Assembly: GCF_014640335.1 (NCBI RefSeq)
Contig: NZ_BMGT01000004.1
Location: 62,001 to 126,000 of the forward strand
Length of the DNA: 64,000 bases
Source of the DNA: Edaphobacter dinghuensis
GTDB lineage: Bacteria > Acidobacteriota > Terriglobia > Terriglobales > Acidobacteriaceae
Direction: 5' to 3'
Every line of letters starts with the position of its first letter. Position 1 is the first letter of the stretch. Below the pieces are notes generated by a model. That model was not told the DNA's origin. It made no database searches and worked only from the letters and a program-made list of their open reading frames with translations. A program made the translations under genes and the position numbers. This document shows, piece after piece, positions 27,342 through 35,211 of this stretch.

Positions 27342-27449
27342 TTATCGCAGGTCTTCGTCTTGTTCAAGCACGGCTTCAACCCAGTCCCAATATCCGCGTT
27401 GCGTGTTGCCACGCCAGATCCCAGACTGAAGGAGTCCCTCTCCGTTGTC
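27342..27449 (-). other. In-frame 35-codon extension after the methyltransferase stop
   Basis: Directly after the TAA of the methyltransferase gene, the same frame stays open for 35 codons to another TAA. It reads like protein, and its NTQRGYWDWV segment matches the tail of the hypothetical protein at 31992-32384 (DTQRGYWDFV). It has no start codon of its own. It is either a remnant of a neighbour gene, or the true C-terminus lost to a nonsense change. Confidence 0.5.
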
Positions 27450-28259
27450 TTAGGCCGCAAGGCGGTCCGGGTCCGCGAAGAGCTCTGCCTGCATCGAAAA
27501 CATGCGCTGCGGGATCCTTCGGCTGCGCGCCTGCTCGAAGTCAGCGAGAACGATCTCAGTGATAACCGAGGCACCCTTCCAGCCCCCTGCGGAGACCGAT
27601 GTGTCGATGCCGCAGTTGGGTTCGAGCTCGATCGATGTCTCGCCGACGAATCGCTGATACTTCTCTGAAGTCGCCTGCAAGAAGGTTTGCCGCCCACTAA
27701 GCCGGAAGGGCGCGGACGACTGGGGAACGATAAAAACGCCGTGCTTTGCCCGATCGCTGGCAATGTCGATCACCTTGTACTCGAACTCGCTGCCGGAATA
27801 GCGAGGAGCCTTCCCCGGTTGCTTGATGCGCCCAAATGGCGGGTTGGCAATGACGCAGTCGAAGCCTGTGAGATGGGGCGGCAGGTCCAGTACGTCGGCC
27901 CGAACCCAGGTCGCCTCTGGAAGAATTTTCTTCCCGACCGCAATGTAGTCTGGATTGATCTCGACGCATGTGATCTGGGGCAGGTCCGAACTCCATGCAC
28001 TGTGGCTATATGCTGCATAGGCGAGTGATCCGATCCCGGCGCAGAGATCGAGGATGCGACCGCCGAAGGTCTCGATGGCGAAGTCGCGCGCGAGCGCGGT
28101 CGGTGTAAAGAATGCGCCTGCAAGGCCGTTGATATGATTGGCGCTCTCCTGCCAGTGGTCCAGCACGAAGAGGCGGTCATCGTCGGTAAGCACGTCCTTG
28201 CGAAGCAACTCGCAGGCCTCTGCATGCAGGGCCGCCTGCTGCTTGGTCAGTTTTGACAT
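27450..28259 (-). CDS. N6-adenine-type DNA methyltransferase
   Basis: 269 residues from the ATG at 28259 (AAGGAA upstream). Motif X is GAFFTP at 48-53, the SAM-binding motif I is DLCAGIGSLAYA at 71-82, CVEINPDY follows at 98-105, and the catalytic motif IV NPPF is at 139-142. This order is that of gamma-type amino-methyltransferases of the small/Eco57I-like kind. No restriction endonuclease gene is adjacent, so it is probably an orphan enzyme for protection or regulation of the element. The reading frame continues past the stop (see 27342-27449). Confidence 0.85.
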   Translation of the reverse strand: MSKLTKQQAALHAEACELLRKDVLTDDDRLFVLDHWQESANHINGLAGAFFTPTALARDFAIETFGGRILDLCAGIGSLAYAAYSHSAWSSDLPQITCVEINPDYIAVGKKILPEATWVRADVLDLPPHLTGFDCVIANPPFGRIKQPGKAPRYSGSEFEYKVIDIASDRAKHGVFIVPQSSAPFRLSGRQTFLQATSEKYQRFVGETSIELEPNCGIDTSVSAGGWKGASVITEIVLADFEQARSRRIPQRMFSMQAELFADPDRLAA

Positions 28260-28428
28260 GGAAGTTCCTTGAACTCCGGGCACGGAGACGGATTGGATTG
28301 TGGCGGGAAGGGCCGAATGGGTTCCATCGCGGGTCGTTGACCCTCGACAGGCCTTTCGGATCTTGCGAGGCGACTGCCAATCGAGGCGCCGCAGATGAAG
28401 TCTCGGTAGCGCCTCCCCTGGAATGGAG

Positions 28429-29040
28429 TCAGTCAACTCGCGATACGATACCGGACCCATCAATCTGCGTGTGACGGCAACGATCGACCACGAATCCGTT
28501 GTAGCTTCGCTGTTCGTATTCAGCGGCGGGGACCAGGAAATAGAGGATCTCTCCTTTTGATTGCCCCTTCGAATCTCTCCCTCCGATCGAAGCGGCGACG
28601 CCGATCATGCCTTCCGGCACCCATGATGCCCAATCGCCCCAGGCGGCGGTTACAATCCAGTCCCTGGCGTGCTCTGCCTCGAAGGCGTTTCGATCACGGA
28701 TATAGGACTCTCCAGGGAGGATCGATCTGCCGGTAAAGCGTTCGTAGGCGTCGGGACGCCAGTTCTTCAGGGTGTTGTGTGCAGCCTTGACATCATTGGC
28801 CTCGAACGACTCAGGGAAGACGACTGCTACCTTTGCCCACTCAACGTCTTGTTCATACCACCCCGAGTCGGCACGCATGTAGTCGGGTATTCTCTGGTTT
28901 GGTTCAGGGAAGACTCGAATGCCGCCGTGGCCAGCTGTAGAGACCTCAAAGATGCCTTCGGTCAGTTGTTTGATATGCTCCGCCTGACCCCAGGGAGTAT
29001 CGCGGATGGTGTAGTCGTCCTGCTGAAGCGAGGAAGGCAT
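28429..29040 (-). CDS. DUF7007-like protein
   Basis: 203 residues from the ATG at 29040, set by AAGGAG. The N-terminal block has TPWGQAEHIKQLTEGIFEV, then STAGHGGIRV and WYEQDVEWAKVAVVFP, a pattern I associate with DUF7007, a domain of plasmid and phage proteins of unknown function. A shallow C-terminal beta region follows. About 170 non-coding bases separate it from the methyltransferase gene. Confidence 0.65.
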   Translation of the reverse strand: MPSSLQQDDYTIRDTPWGQAEHIKQLTEGIFEVSTAGHGGIRVFPEPNQRIPDYMRADSGWYEQDVEWAKVAVVFPESFEANDVKAAHNTLKNWRPDAYERFTGRSILPGESYIRDRNAFEAEHARDWIVTAAWGDWASWVPEGMIGVAASIGGRDSKGQSKGEILYFLVPAAEYEQRSYNGFVVDRCRHTQIDGSGIVSRVD

Positions 29041-29092
29041 CGTGGCTCTCCTTGGATTTGAGCTGTTGAGTGAGGGATGTTGGAGCGGGAGG

Positions 29093-29374
29093 CTAGAAGG
29101 TGTGGACAGGCCAGTTGTATTTGTTTGAGACGCTCTCGGCATAAGCCAGAGCGTCCTCACGAGTATGAAAGTCGCCGATGCAGTTGACACTGCCTAGTTT
29201 GAGGTGTGCGTACACGGAGAAGAATTGCGGGGTCTCGTCATTCACCTCGCATACGGTCCCGCCGCTCCCGTCCGGCTCTTCGACGACACCATGAACTTCC
29301 AGGCAGTCGTACTCCTCCGGGTCTTTGATGATGGTTTCGGCATATCCGCCGAATGCAGCTTCTGATGGAATCAT
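29093..29374 (-). CDS. Small acidic hypothetical protein
   Basis: 93 residues with a GAGGAAG site. Acidic N-terminal half, then a short alpha/beta segment (FFSVYAHLKLG, then DFHTREDALAYAESVSNKY) reminiscent of small plasmid proteins. Its ATG overlaps the TGA of the zinc-ribbon gene (ATGA), so the two are coupled. No family assigned. Confidence 0.65.
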   Translation of the reverse strand: MIPSEAAFGGYAETIIKDPEEYDCLEVHGVVEEPDGSGGTVCEVNDETPQFFSVYAHLKLGSVNCIGDFHTREDALAYAESVSNKYNWPVHTF

Positions 29375-29763
29375 GGCTTCCTCGAGGACAACATAGCGAG
29401 TGACGGTTCAGGAGGGGTGACGGGATGACAGAGCGCGCCGCACTCGGGGCATTCGCCGGAAGGAACGATCTCGCCGGGGGAGACGCGGTCGTTATAGTTC
29501 TGGATATCCTTCAGCTGGTGCTTGGACCAAGTCATGCCGCAGTTGCTGCATTCCTGGTCCTGAACGAAATCATTCAGTTGGGCAATCATCTCTCGCCAAT
29601 GCCTGTCGCCACCGCTGATTTTGAGAACTTCAGCGATCTCTCCGCACCTCTCGATGCGCTCGCGCGCGCCGCTATCGTCCAGGTCTTCGCCGTCGACTTC
29701 CATCTCCAGAGTGGTCATAGCGCAGCCGAGAAGCCACTCGATTGTTTCCCATTTCAGTTCCAT
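29371..29763 (-). CDS. Zinc-ribbon hypothetical protein
   Basis: 130 residues. The N-terminal 65 are helical and acidic; the C-terminal half has CSNCG and CPECGALCH, two knuckles that would bind one zinc. A CGGAG site precedes the ATG. Coupled to the gene downstream. Function unknown; zinc ribbons of this size often bind DNA or bridge proteins. Confidence 0.7.
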   Translation of the reverse strand: MELKWETIEWLLGCAMTTLEMEVDGEDLDDSGARERIERCGEIAEVLKISGGDRHWREMIAQLNDFVQDQECSNCGMTWSKHQLKDIQNYNDRVSPGEIVPSGECPECGALCHPVTPPEPSLAMLSSRKP

Positions 29764-29878
29764 GATTTGACTCCGCGAGGTTCTGGTTTATGCAGGATGG
29801 GCTCGCCGGGTTGCAGCGACGATGCGTAAGTAAGAAAAAGGTGATGCGCACCGAACTCCCACAAAGTAAACGGTGGTG

Positions 29879-30307
29879 TCATGATCGCGTGAAGTAGCCG
29901 TACACGCAGCGCATCCCTCCGCGGGAGCAATTGTGCGTGTCGTGAAGCTCCCCATCGATGACCGTCGTCAGATGTCGCGAGACGCGAACAATGAGGGTGC
30001 CTCGGGGCAGCTCGGATGCGCGAAGATGCACGCGGCAACCCGATCCGATGGACATCGTTGGCACCCACCTCCACCCGAGAGACTGGAGATAACGGCTGTA
30101 GGTCTCCCGAAACACACCCTCGCGGCTGCTTGATTTCTTCCGTTTTCGCTTTGTAATACGCTCCGTGATGGCAAGCGCATTTAGAGCGTCATAGACTTCG
30201 CGATAAGGTTTAGCCGTAGCGATGGCGATAGCTCTGGTCACGCAGTCGCGAGCGGGACCACGAAAGCCGGCCTCGGCTCGGCCGCCGTCGTTGAAGTTCC
30301 ATTTCAT
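29879..30307 (-). CDS. Papain-like cysteine peptidase-fold protein
   Basis: 142 residues from the ATG at 30307 (MKWNFNDGGRAEAG). Cys22 in RDCVTRAIAIAT, followed by a PYREVYDALN helix, is a signature of small plasmid and phage proteins with a papain-like (C39-like) fold. His112 in VSRHLTTVIDGE and the Asp/Asn in HDTHN (122-126) would complete a Cys-His-Asp set. Activity is inferred; a peptidase or deamidase acting on a host protein is possible. Confidence 0.65.
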   Translation of the reverse strand: MKWNFNDGGRAEAGFRGPARDCVTRAIAIATAKPYREVYDALNALAITERITKRKRKKSSSREGVFRETYSRYLQSLGWRWVPTMSIGSGCRVHLRASELPRGTLIVRVSRHLTTVIDGELHDTHNCSRGGMRCVYGYFTRS

Positions 30308-30329
30308 GGGGGGCCTCACAGGGAGCGGC

Positions 30330-31457
30330 TCACGCGGCGCGTTGTTTCTGACTGCGGAGGCGTGAGCCTTGAAAGACGCTTGCAATCGCCGCGCTCCGCA
30401 CACCGAAGCGAATCCTGCGTTCAATGAACTGTTGCCATGCTCGGTCGAGCTCATAGGCGAGAAGCGGATGTTCGATCCAGACGAGATCCTCGAAGCCAGG
30501 ACAAGGTGTCTGGAGGAACTCGTCCGGAGATGAAACGAATGTCTCGAGTACGGGATCGACGAGATCGATGATGTCGGCAATCGCCATCAATTGTTCGGGG
30601 CTCGCCCATAACGACGGAGACGCGATGAGGTCGGTGTAGTCCCATGTTTCACCGTTGCCGGTGAATACGGGAGACTCTACCGCGCCGAACATGTGCTCTG
30701 TCGGCGTTGAGCGCAACTCCGATTCCAGCCGCGTTAGAGGTCGATCCTTTCCGACAACGGCACGTAGGCGGTTGGAATCCATGCTGATCGACGTCTCGGG
30801 ACAGAAGTGGCGAATCGCCCGAATCAACCCTTCGGACCGGTGATTCTCGATTCCGATTCCAAGCAGATGGACTTGAGGAGGTTTTGCTGCTTCAAGGAAG
30901 TGAAACAGCGCCTCCGGAGTGGTGGCCGCTTTTCGCATCGGCATGGCTGGTATCAGTGGAAGACCGGTGACGTTTTGGGCGGCCTTGAAGAATTCTTCGT
31001 GAGACTTTTCCCCGATCTGCAGAGGAAGGAGAAGTCTCGCGCCGGTCGCAGCTATCGCAGTGAGATCTCTCCGATGCGTAGTCAACCTCGCCAGGGTCTT
31101 CTGCTGATCGCCGACCTTGTCCGGAACCACCAGAAGAGCCTTTTCTCTCAGCGCGGATGCCAGGTGAAGATAGAGCTTGAGCCGGCGTCTCCACTCGGGT
31201 TCGGTGATGGTGACCTTGGTCCGAAGTCCAGTGGGCGTAACAGCCACCTCGCTGAAGGCGCCGCTGTCGACCATGACCGGCTGCCCCAATTGAATCAAAG
31301 CGTCGATTGCCGTCTGGTTCAGGCGGTTAACGGATACCCCGATCGGAATCGCGACATGTGCAAAGCCGCGAATCTCGCTCTCTCGGTTTACGCCGGATGC
31401 AAAGACCTGCACGTCGCCTGGAAGCGGGCTGCGAAATGCGGAGAGGTCAAATAACAT
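30330..31457 (-). CDS. TGT/DpdA-like (queuine-type base transglycosylase) protein
   Basis: 375 residues from the ATG at 31457, set by GAGGAG. It shows the order of motifs of tRNA-guanine transglycosylase barrels: MVDSGAF at 62-68 (DSGGFQ in TGT), VPDKVGD at 111-117, LQIG at 146-149 (LQGG), HLLGIGIEN at 197-205 (GGLAVGE) and SMDSNR at 225-230, where an aspartate could be the nucleophile. The canonical TGT zinc-site cysteines are not seen. The DNA-modifying relative DpdA inserts 7-deazaguanines into DNA; that role is a guess here, and no other dpd or queuosine genes are in the window. It lies 22 bases before the papain-like gene. Confidence 0.6.
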   Translation of the reverse strand: MLFDLSAFRSPLPGDVQVFASGVNRESEIRGFAHVAIPIGVSVNRLNQTAIDALIQLGQPVMVDSGAFSEVAVTPTGLRTKVTITEPEWRRRLKLYLHLASALREKALLVVPDKVGDQQKTLARLTTHRRDLTAIAATGARLLLPLQIGEKSHEEFFKAAQNVTGLPLIPAMPMRKAATTPEALFHFLEAAKPPQVHLLGIGIENHRSEGLIRAIRHFCPETSISMDSNRLRAVVGKDRPLTRLESELRSTPTEHMFGAVESPVFTGNGETWDYTDLIASPSLWASPEQLMAIADIIDLVDPVLETFVSSPDEFLQTPCPGFEDLVWIEHPLLAYELDRAWQQFIERRIRFGVRSAAIASVFQGSRLRSQKQRAA

Positions 31458-31505
31458 CGTGCTCTCCTCGGTTGGTAATAAATGCATCCGGGGGGAGGCG
31501 GGGTT

Positions 31506-31793
31506 CTAGCTTGGAACCTCGTACAGAGAGTCGACCGTCCACTTCGGTGCGTAGATCAAGGCAGTATCGAGATCATGGACACGGATCCGATCGACAAAGC
31601 TCGTATCGCTTGCCTCAATCTGCTGTATGATCCCCGTCATCAGGTCGTCGAAATAAGCCCACAGGGTATCGCCAAAGATGCTCTGCTCAAGAGCGACGTA
31701 CCGGACCGGCGTGTCGGGAATGATGAGACCGTTCTCGATTGCGGTAGTGTTGCTGAGAAGTTCGGTAAGCCTCTCGATCCTCCTGATGATCAC
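31506..31793 (-). CDS. Small hypothetical protein
   Basis: 95 residues from GTG 31793, with GAGAGGA five bases upstream; an ATG at 31892 with an AAGGAG site is the alternative and would add 33 Ser/Arg-rich residues. The core (ALEQSIFGDTLWAYFDDLMTGIIQ) reads as a compact alpha/beta domain. In a third frame, about 31830-31940 also reads like protein (ELSYGMFFERIQPFIL), hinting at a decayed neighbour or a frameshift. No family recognised. Confidence 0.55.
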   Translation of the reverse strand: MIIRRIERLTELLSNTTAIENGLIIPDTPVRYVALEQSIFGDTLWAYFDDLMTGIIQQIEASDTSFVDRIRVHDLDTALIYAPKWTVDSLYEVPS

Positions 31794-31991
31794 GTCGTTC
31801 CTCTCGGAGGTATGGTCTCCGGAGTGACGGGCATTTCCAGGTTTCGACCTGCGGCAGGATGAATGGCTGGATTCTTTCGAAGAACATCCCATAGGAGAGC
31901 TCCTTGGTGAATTGAGGATCGATGTCGGGTGTCGTGAGTGAGCAGCTTTATGGAAAAGAGGGCCAACCCGCGGCGATAGGTGGCGCAGGCA

Positions 31992-32384
31992 TCAGGATTC
32001 TTCGTCGAGCTTCGCAGCGACAAAATCCCAATAGCCGCGCTGCGTGTCGCCGTTCGCCACCTCGTGCTGCCATTGAGCACGTGAGCAACCCGGATGTTCC
32101 CCATGCACACCGAATTTGTCTATGAGCTCGGCGGCGCCAGGCCTGTTGGCGTCTCCCACCTGGGATGGTTTCTGGCTGTTCTGCAGCAACTCGATCAGCC
32201 GTGAAAGCATGGTGAACGGGACCTCCAGGCGGCAGCGCTCCACGACACCGCGTGAGGTGATCGGTTCGAAATAAATTACGTTGTGTTGCGGGATCGGACT
32301 GACGACCAGGCCGCACATGCGGCCGTAGCCGTTGCGCCCAAGAAAGACAAGATCGAGAGACTTATCGATAGGGAGTATGTTCAT
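31992..32384 (-). CDS. Hypothetical protein with GDTQRGYWD tail
   Basis: 130 residues with AAGGAA before the ATG. The N-terminal half is beta-rich (YGRMCGLVVSPIPQHNVIYF); the C-terminus ends in NGDTQRGYWDFVAAKLDEE. The tail recurs after the methyltransferase gene 4.6 kb away, so it may be a short module used more than once in this element. Function unknown. Confidence 0.65.
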   Translation of the reverse strand: MNILPIDKSLDLVFLGRNGYGRMCGLVVSPIPQHNVIYFEPITSRGVVERCRLEVPFTMLSRLIELLQNSQKPSQVGDANRPGAAELIDKFGVHGEHPGCSRAQWQHEVANGDTQRGYWDFVAAKLDEES

Positions 32385-32423
32385 TTGTTCCTTATTCCGG
32401 CGGTATGCGAGGGGCGGAGATGT

Positions 32424-32969
32424 CTATTGCTTCATCAGCAGGCGGAAGAGCCGATCGATCCGGGCAGCGGTGCGCGCCCGAATCCGAAATTTTCCGATTT
32501 GAAAGCAGGGAGACTGATAACCGAGTCGGCGAGCCAGTTCCACTTTGGTGAATCCCTCAGCGAGCAGGGTACGAATCTGCCGCCAAGTGGCATCGGCCTG
32601 AACGAGTGCGCCATCACTCGCCGCCTGATTTGAAACCGCGAGAATTCTTTCCTCTGTTCTTTTGCAGATTTTCGTCTGCCTGCCCGACCGAACTCGGGAG
32701 ACGACCGCTTCTGCGACATCTGAGGCCACAGCGATAGCGCGGCGACCTACGCCTTGCCTTGAGAGTTTGAGAATGTGCCTGCGCGCGGAGTTCGCCGGGA
32801 CGAGGCCGTCCCAAGGGCCTGAAGCACGGGCTTTGGCTCGCTTTGCCTCGTATCGCGCATTGACAGCTCTGCACGGCAGGCAGCGGCATCCCGCTTTGTA
32901 TTTCAAACGCGTGCCGTGCGGCTTGTCTTTTACGAGTCGGTTGGGCTGGGGAGGAGTTCTGGAATGCAT
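32424..32969 (-). CDS. Helix-turn-helix DNA-binding protein with zinc knuckle
   Basis: 181 residues. HGTRLKYKAGCRCLPCR at 18-34 (a CxCxxC knuckle before a basic helix) followed by two helix-turn-helix units (ILKLSRQGVGRRAIAVASDV and IRTLLAEGFTKVELARRLG) resembles a family common in actinophages and plasmids. It probably binds DNA as a regulator of the element. Confidence 0.7.
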   Translation of the reverse strand: MHSRTPPQPNRLVKDKPHGTRLKYKAGCRCLPCRAVNARYEAKRAKARASGPWDGLVPANSARRHILKLSRQGVGRRAIAVASDVAEAVVSRVRSGRQTKICKRTEERILAVSNQAASDGALVQADATWRQIRTLLAEGFTKVELARRLGYQSPCFQIGKFRIRARTAARIDRLFRLLMKQ

Positions 32970-33086
32970 GAACAGTCCTACATGAGAGCGCCGGGTTAGC
33001 GCGTCTGAGTCAGTCGTTGTGTGCTTTGGAGCAGATCAGGATTGGGTGTGGGGAACTACTGCTCCGACCGGTCAAGAGGTCTGTCG

Positions 33087-33317
33087 TCAGGAAACAGACT
33101 TGCTCTCGCCCCCCACGGCAAGAACGGCTGCGGATTCCCCCTCGAATAGAATCTCGAGGGCGGAGATGATGAACAGGTGCTGCAATCCCTTATGGCGGAA
33201 GCGTTCCTGTGCGGCCTGCTCGGCAGAAGATGGAGTAATCTCGAGCTTTTGATTCAACTGTTCCGCCGCCCAGCGTTTGCCGGCTTTCATGGCCCTTCCA
33301 ATGTGATCGGGTGCCAT
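33087..33317 (-). CDS. Small hypothetical protein
   Basis: 76 residues with a very strong AAAGGAGA site. Helical middle (AGKRWAAEQLNQKLEI, then GLQHLFIISALEILFEG) and a Val/Gly-rich end. No family recognised. About 115 non-coding bases separate it from the preceding gene end. Confidence 0.65.
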   Translation of the reverse strand: MAPDHIGRAMKAGKRWAAEQLNQKLEITPSSAEQAAQERFRHKGLQHLFIISALEILFEGESAAVLAVGGESKSVS

Positions 33318-33580
33318 GGGGTTCTCCTTTCAACGGGCCGCAGTGCTCCTCACCCGTTTGGCGTGAAGAAGGCTTTGATATCTGTTTCGAACTGCCTCTA
33401 CGGTGAGCTATTTCGCGGGCATAGGTCCTCCGTGGGAGTCGAGAGACTCACGCGTAAGGAACAAGAGAAACGAGAGACGAGGCTAGTCGTGAGGTGTACG
33501 GATTGCGCGCCGACGGCATCGACCTTTTCGAGCGCTCACAGCCTTCGATCTGTTCAGGGGAGAAGACTACACGGATGACT

Positions 33581-33943
33581 TCAGGCAGCTGCGTCGAGAG
33601 TTGCCGGCTCCGCGGCGAAGAGCTGGGGCAGCCGGGGAAAAATCTCGTCTTCCGTGGCGAGCCCCTGTTCGAGGATGGAGTCCAGAATGAAATCGAGCAT
33701 GTCCAGCATGTCCTCCGCAACTTCCACCTGCTCATAGGTGGCTGCGGAACCTTCGCTGATTCCGAAAAGTGCGTGCTTCTGTTTGCGCAACAGCACAAGA
33801 TCGATGTCGCACTCAAGCCGGACTCGAATCTTCGTCGAGCTCTCTTGGGAAGGTGAGGGTGTGACGGAGGCGTCGGTAGTGATCTCCGGTAGCGGAGACA
33901 CCCGCGCATTGTGCAGATGAAGTGTTGGTTTCGTTTCGGGCAT
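33581..33943 (-). CDS. Hypothetical protein
   Basis: 120 residues with AAAGGAG six bases before the ATG. The first 40 residues are Pro/Ser/Thr-rich; the rest holds a beta strand (RVRLECDIDLVLLRKQ) and an acidic amphipathic helix (EVAEDMLDMLDFILDSILEQG). No family recognised; the acidic helix suggests a protein-binding role. Downstream, to 33318, 263 bases show no gene. Confidence 0.65.
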   Translation of the reverse strand: MPETKPTLHLHNARVSPLPEITTDASVTPSPSQESSTKIRVRLECDIDLVLLRKQKHALFGISEGSAATYEQVEVAEDMLDMLDFILDSILEQGLATEDEIFPRLPQLFAAEPATLDAAA

Positions 33944-33975
33944 GGTTGCTCCTTTAGCTCCGTTACAGGTTCCGG

Positions 33976-34119
33976 CTAGTAGCCAGCGTCTTCCATGGCT
34001 TCGCAGAACTGATCGAGGGCGATGTTCGATCGCTGCTGTGACTCGATATCTTGAGTCACGTTTTGAACTGCGGTGCAGTCCATTTCAGCGATGAATTCGA
34101 TGAGGGTGCGCTTTAACAT
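33976..34119 (-). CDS. 47-residue hypothetical protein
   Basis: A short gene from the ATG at 34119 with a GGGAG site; a longer frame upstream overlaps the next gene and is Ser/Arg-rich. The protein is an acidic helix (LIEFIAEMDC, then LDQFCEAMEDAGY). No family recognised. Confidence 0.5.
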   Translation of the reverse strand: MLKRTLIEFIAEMDCTAVQNVTQDIESQQRSNIALDQFCEAMEDAGY

Positions 34120-34172
34120 CGGAGACTGCTCCCTGGAAGAGAATGGTTTTTTCGCGTGTGCAGCCATCGCAG

Positions 34173-34592
34173 TCAATCGGAGTGAAGAAGGAGTCTCGCC
34201 GTGGGCTGGAGACCCTTTGCTTCGAGGGCTCGACAACGCGACGCCACTTCCTCAGCCGCTGTGCGCATGCGCTGGCGCCAACCCGGCGTCCTCCATACGG
34301 CGTGATCGAAGTGCTCGACGACAGTGCTCCGCCAGCGGATGACTCCATTCTGGTCGATCGTCAGATGTTCGATGCCGAAGAGAAATGGGGCCGTGTATCC
34401 CTCACGCTTCGTGGCGTTGTCATAAAGTGCCTGGAACAGGGTGATGCCGGCTTCATCCAGCCGATTGTTAACAGCAAGCTCGACGAGTTTAAGGTGCTGA
34501 GGGGCAAGCGTGTCGCCGTCGTGGGTAGCTCTCAGGATCGCAATCGCCATCTCGGCAACCTGATCCCGAGTGAGAAGAGATAGAGGTTTCAT
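34173..34592 (-). CDS. Hypothetical protein of plasmid type
   Basis: 139 residues from the ATG at 34592 (MKPLSLLTRDQVAEMAIAIL). The N-terminal 60 residues are helical; then a beta unit (FGIEHLTIDQNGVIRWRST) and a Trp-rich helix (HAVWRTPGWRQRM). The centre resembles small element proteins that follow a similar DGD-x-L pattern. Ribosome binding site weak; function unknown. Confidence 0.6.
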   Translation of the reverse strand: MKPLSLLTRDQVAEMAIAILRATHDGDTLAPQHLKLVELAVNNRLDEAGITLFQALYDNATKREGYTAPFLFGIEHLTIDQNGVIRWRSTVVEHFDHAVWRTPGWRQRMRTAAEEVASRCRALEAKGLQPTARLLLHSD

Positions 34593-34701
34593 ATGGTAGT
34601 AACTCGAAAGGAACAGAAGTCGGAGCAGGGACATACCTGTCCTTACCGGAGGAAGGCTCGTGTGGAGAATAGCCTGATGTCAGGTTCTGCGCAGAGGTGC
34701 G

Positions 34702-35193
34702 CTATTCCGCTATGAGCCGTGGCAACTCCCATTTCCGTAATGTCGAACCGCCGGGTCCTACAAGGGAGAAGCCCAGGAGGTTGACTCGGAATGCGAAGAA
34801 CACTGGCATAATCGCGTCACTGAGTTCATCCCCCGTGCAGCTCTTCAGTTCTTCCCAATAGACTCTATCTTCTTCGGGGAGGCTCGCGGCGGCATAATCG
34901 AGAACGGTTTCGGCTCTATCGTCCACGCTTTGAAGCATGTGCTCGAGACGGTACCCACTACAATTCTTCAATTCCGATTCAATCGCGAGCGATGTCATCT
35001 TCTGCATCGTCTGTGCCGAGGAAAAAATGCTGTAGATGAGCCTTTTCTGCTGAGGTGAGAATTCATCTATGCGCGCCAGATCCACAGCAACCTCGAACTG
35101 TTGTTTGAGGCGAAAATGAGCGGGCGCAATCAGATCCGTGCGGGGAGTGCTGATTTGGTTTACTCGTCTCGTACGAACCGAAATGTCAGACAC
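34702..35193 (-). CDS. Hypothetical cytoplasmic protein of the peptide operon
   Basis: 163 residues from GTG 35193 with GGAG five bases upstream. Mostly helical (QQKRLIYSIFSSAQTMQKM), no signal peptide or membrane segment of note, ending in a proline- and glycine-bearing segment. It is the last gene of the leftward operon 39491-34702, 18 bases behind the permease gene. No family recognised. The operon suggests a role linked to the peptide or its export. Confidence 0.65.
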   Translation of the reverse strand: MSDISVRTRRVNQISTPRTDLIAPAHFRLKQQFEVAVDLARIDEFSPQQKRLIYSIFSSAQTMQKMTSLAIESELKNCSGYRLEHMLQSVDDRAETVLDYAAASLPEEDRVYWEELKSCTGDELSDAIMPVFFAFRVNLLGFSLVGPGGSTLRKWELPRLIAE

Positions 35194-35211
35194 GGCAGCT
35201 CCAAAGATGCC

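Noticed and set aside
24968..27452. General TAA recoding in this genome
   Set aside because: TAA ends several ordinary genes here, including the 35-codon extension itself; two in-frame TAA cases are better explained by mutation or remnants.
27272..27763. Long upstream extension of the small helical protein gene
   Set aside because: It overlaps the methyltransferase C-terminus in another frame and is Ser/Arg-rich; the ATG at 27271 has a good ribosome binding site.
30807..31454. Plus-strand frame opposite the TGT-like gene
   Set aside because: No ribosome binding site, Arg/Ser-rich composition and full overlap with a better-supported gene.
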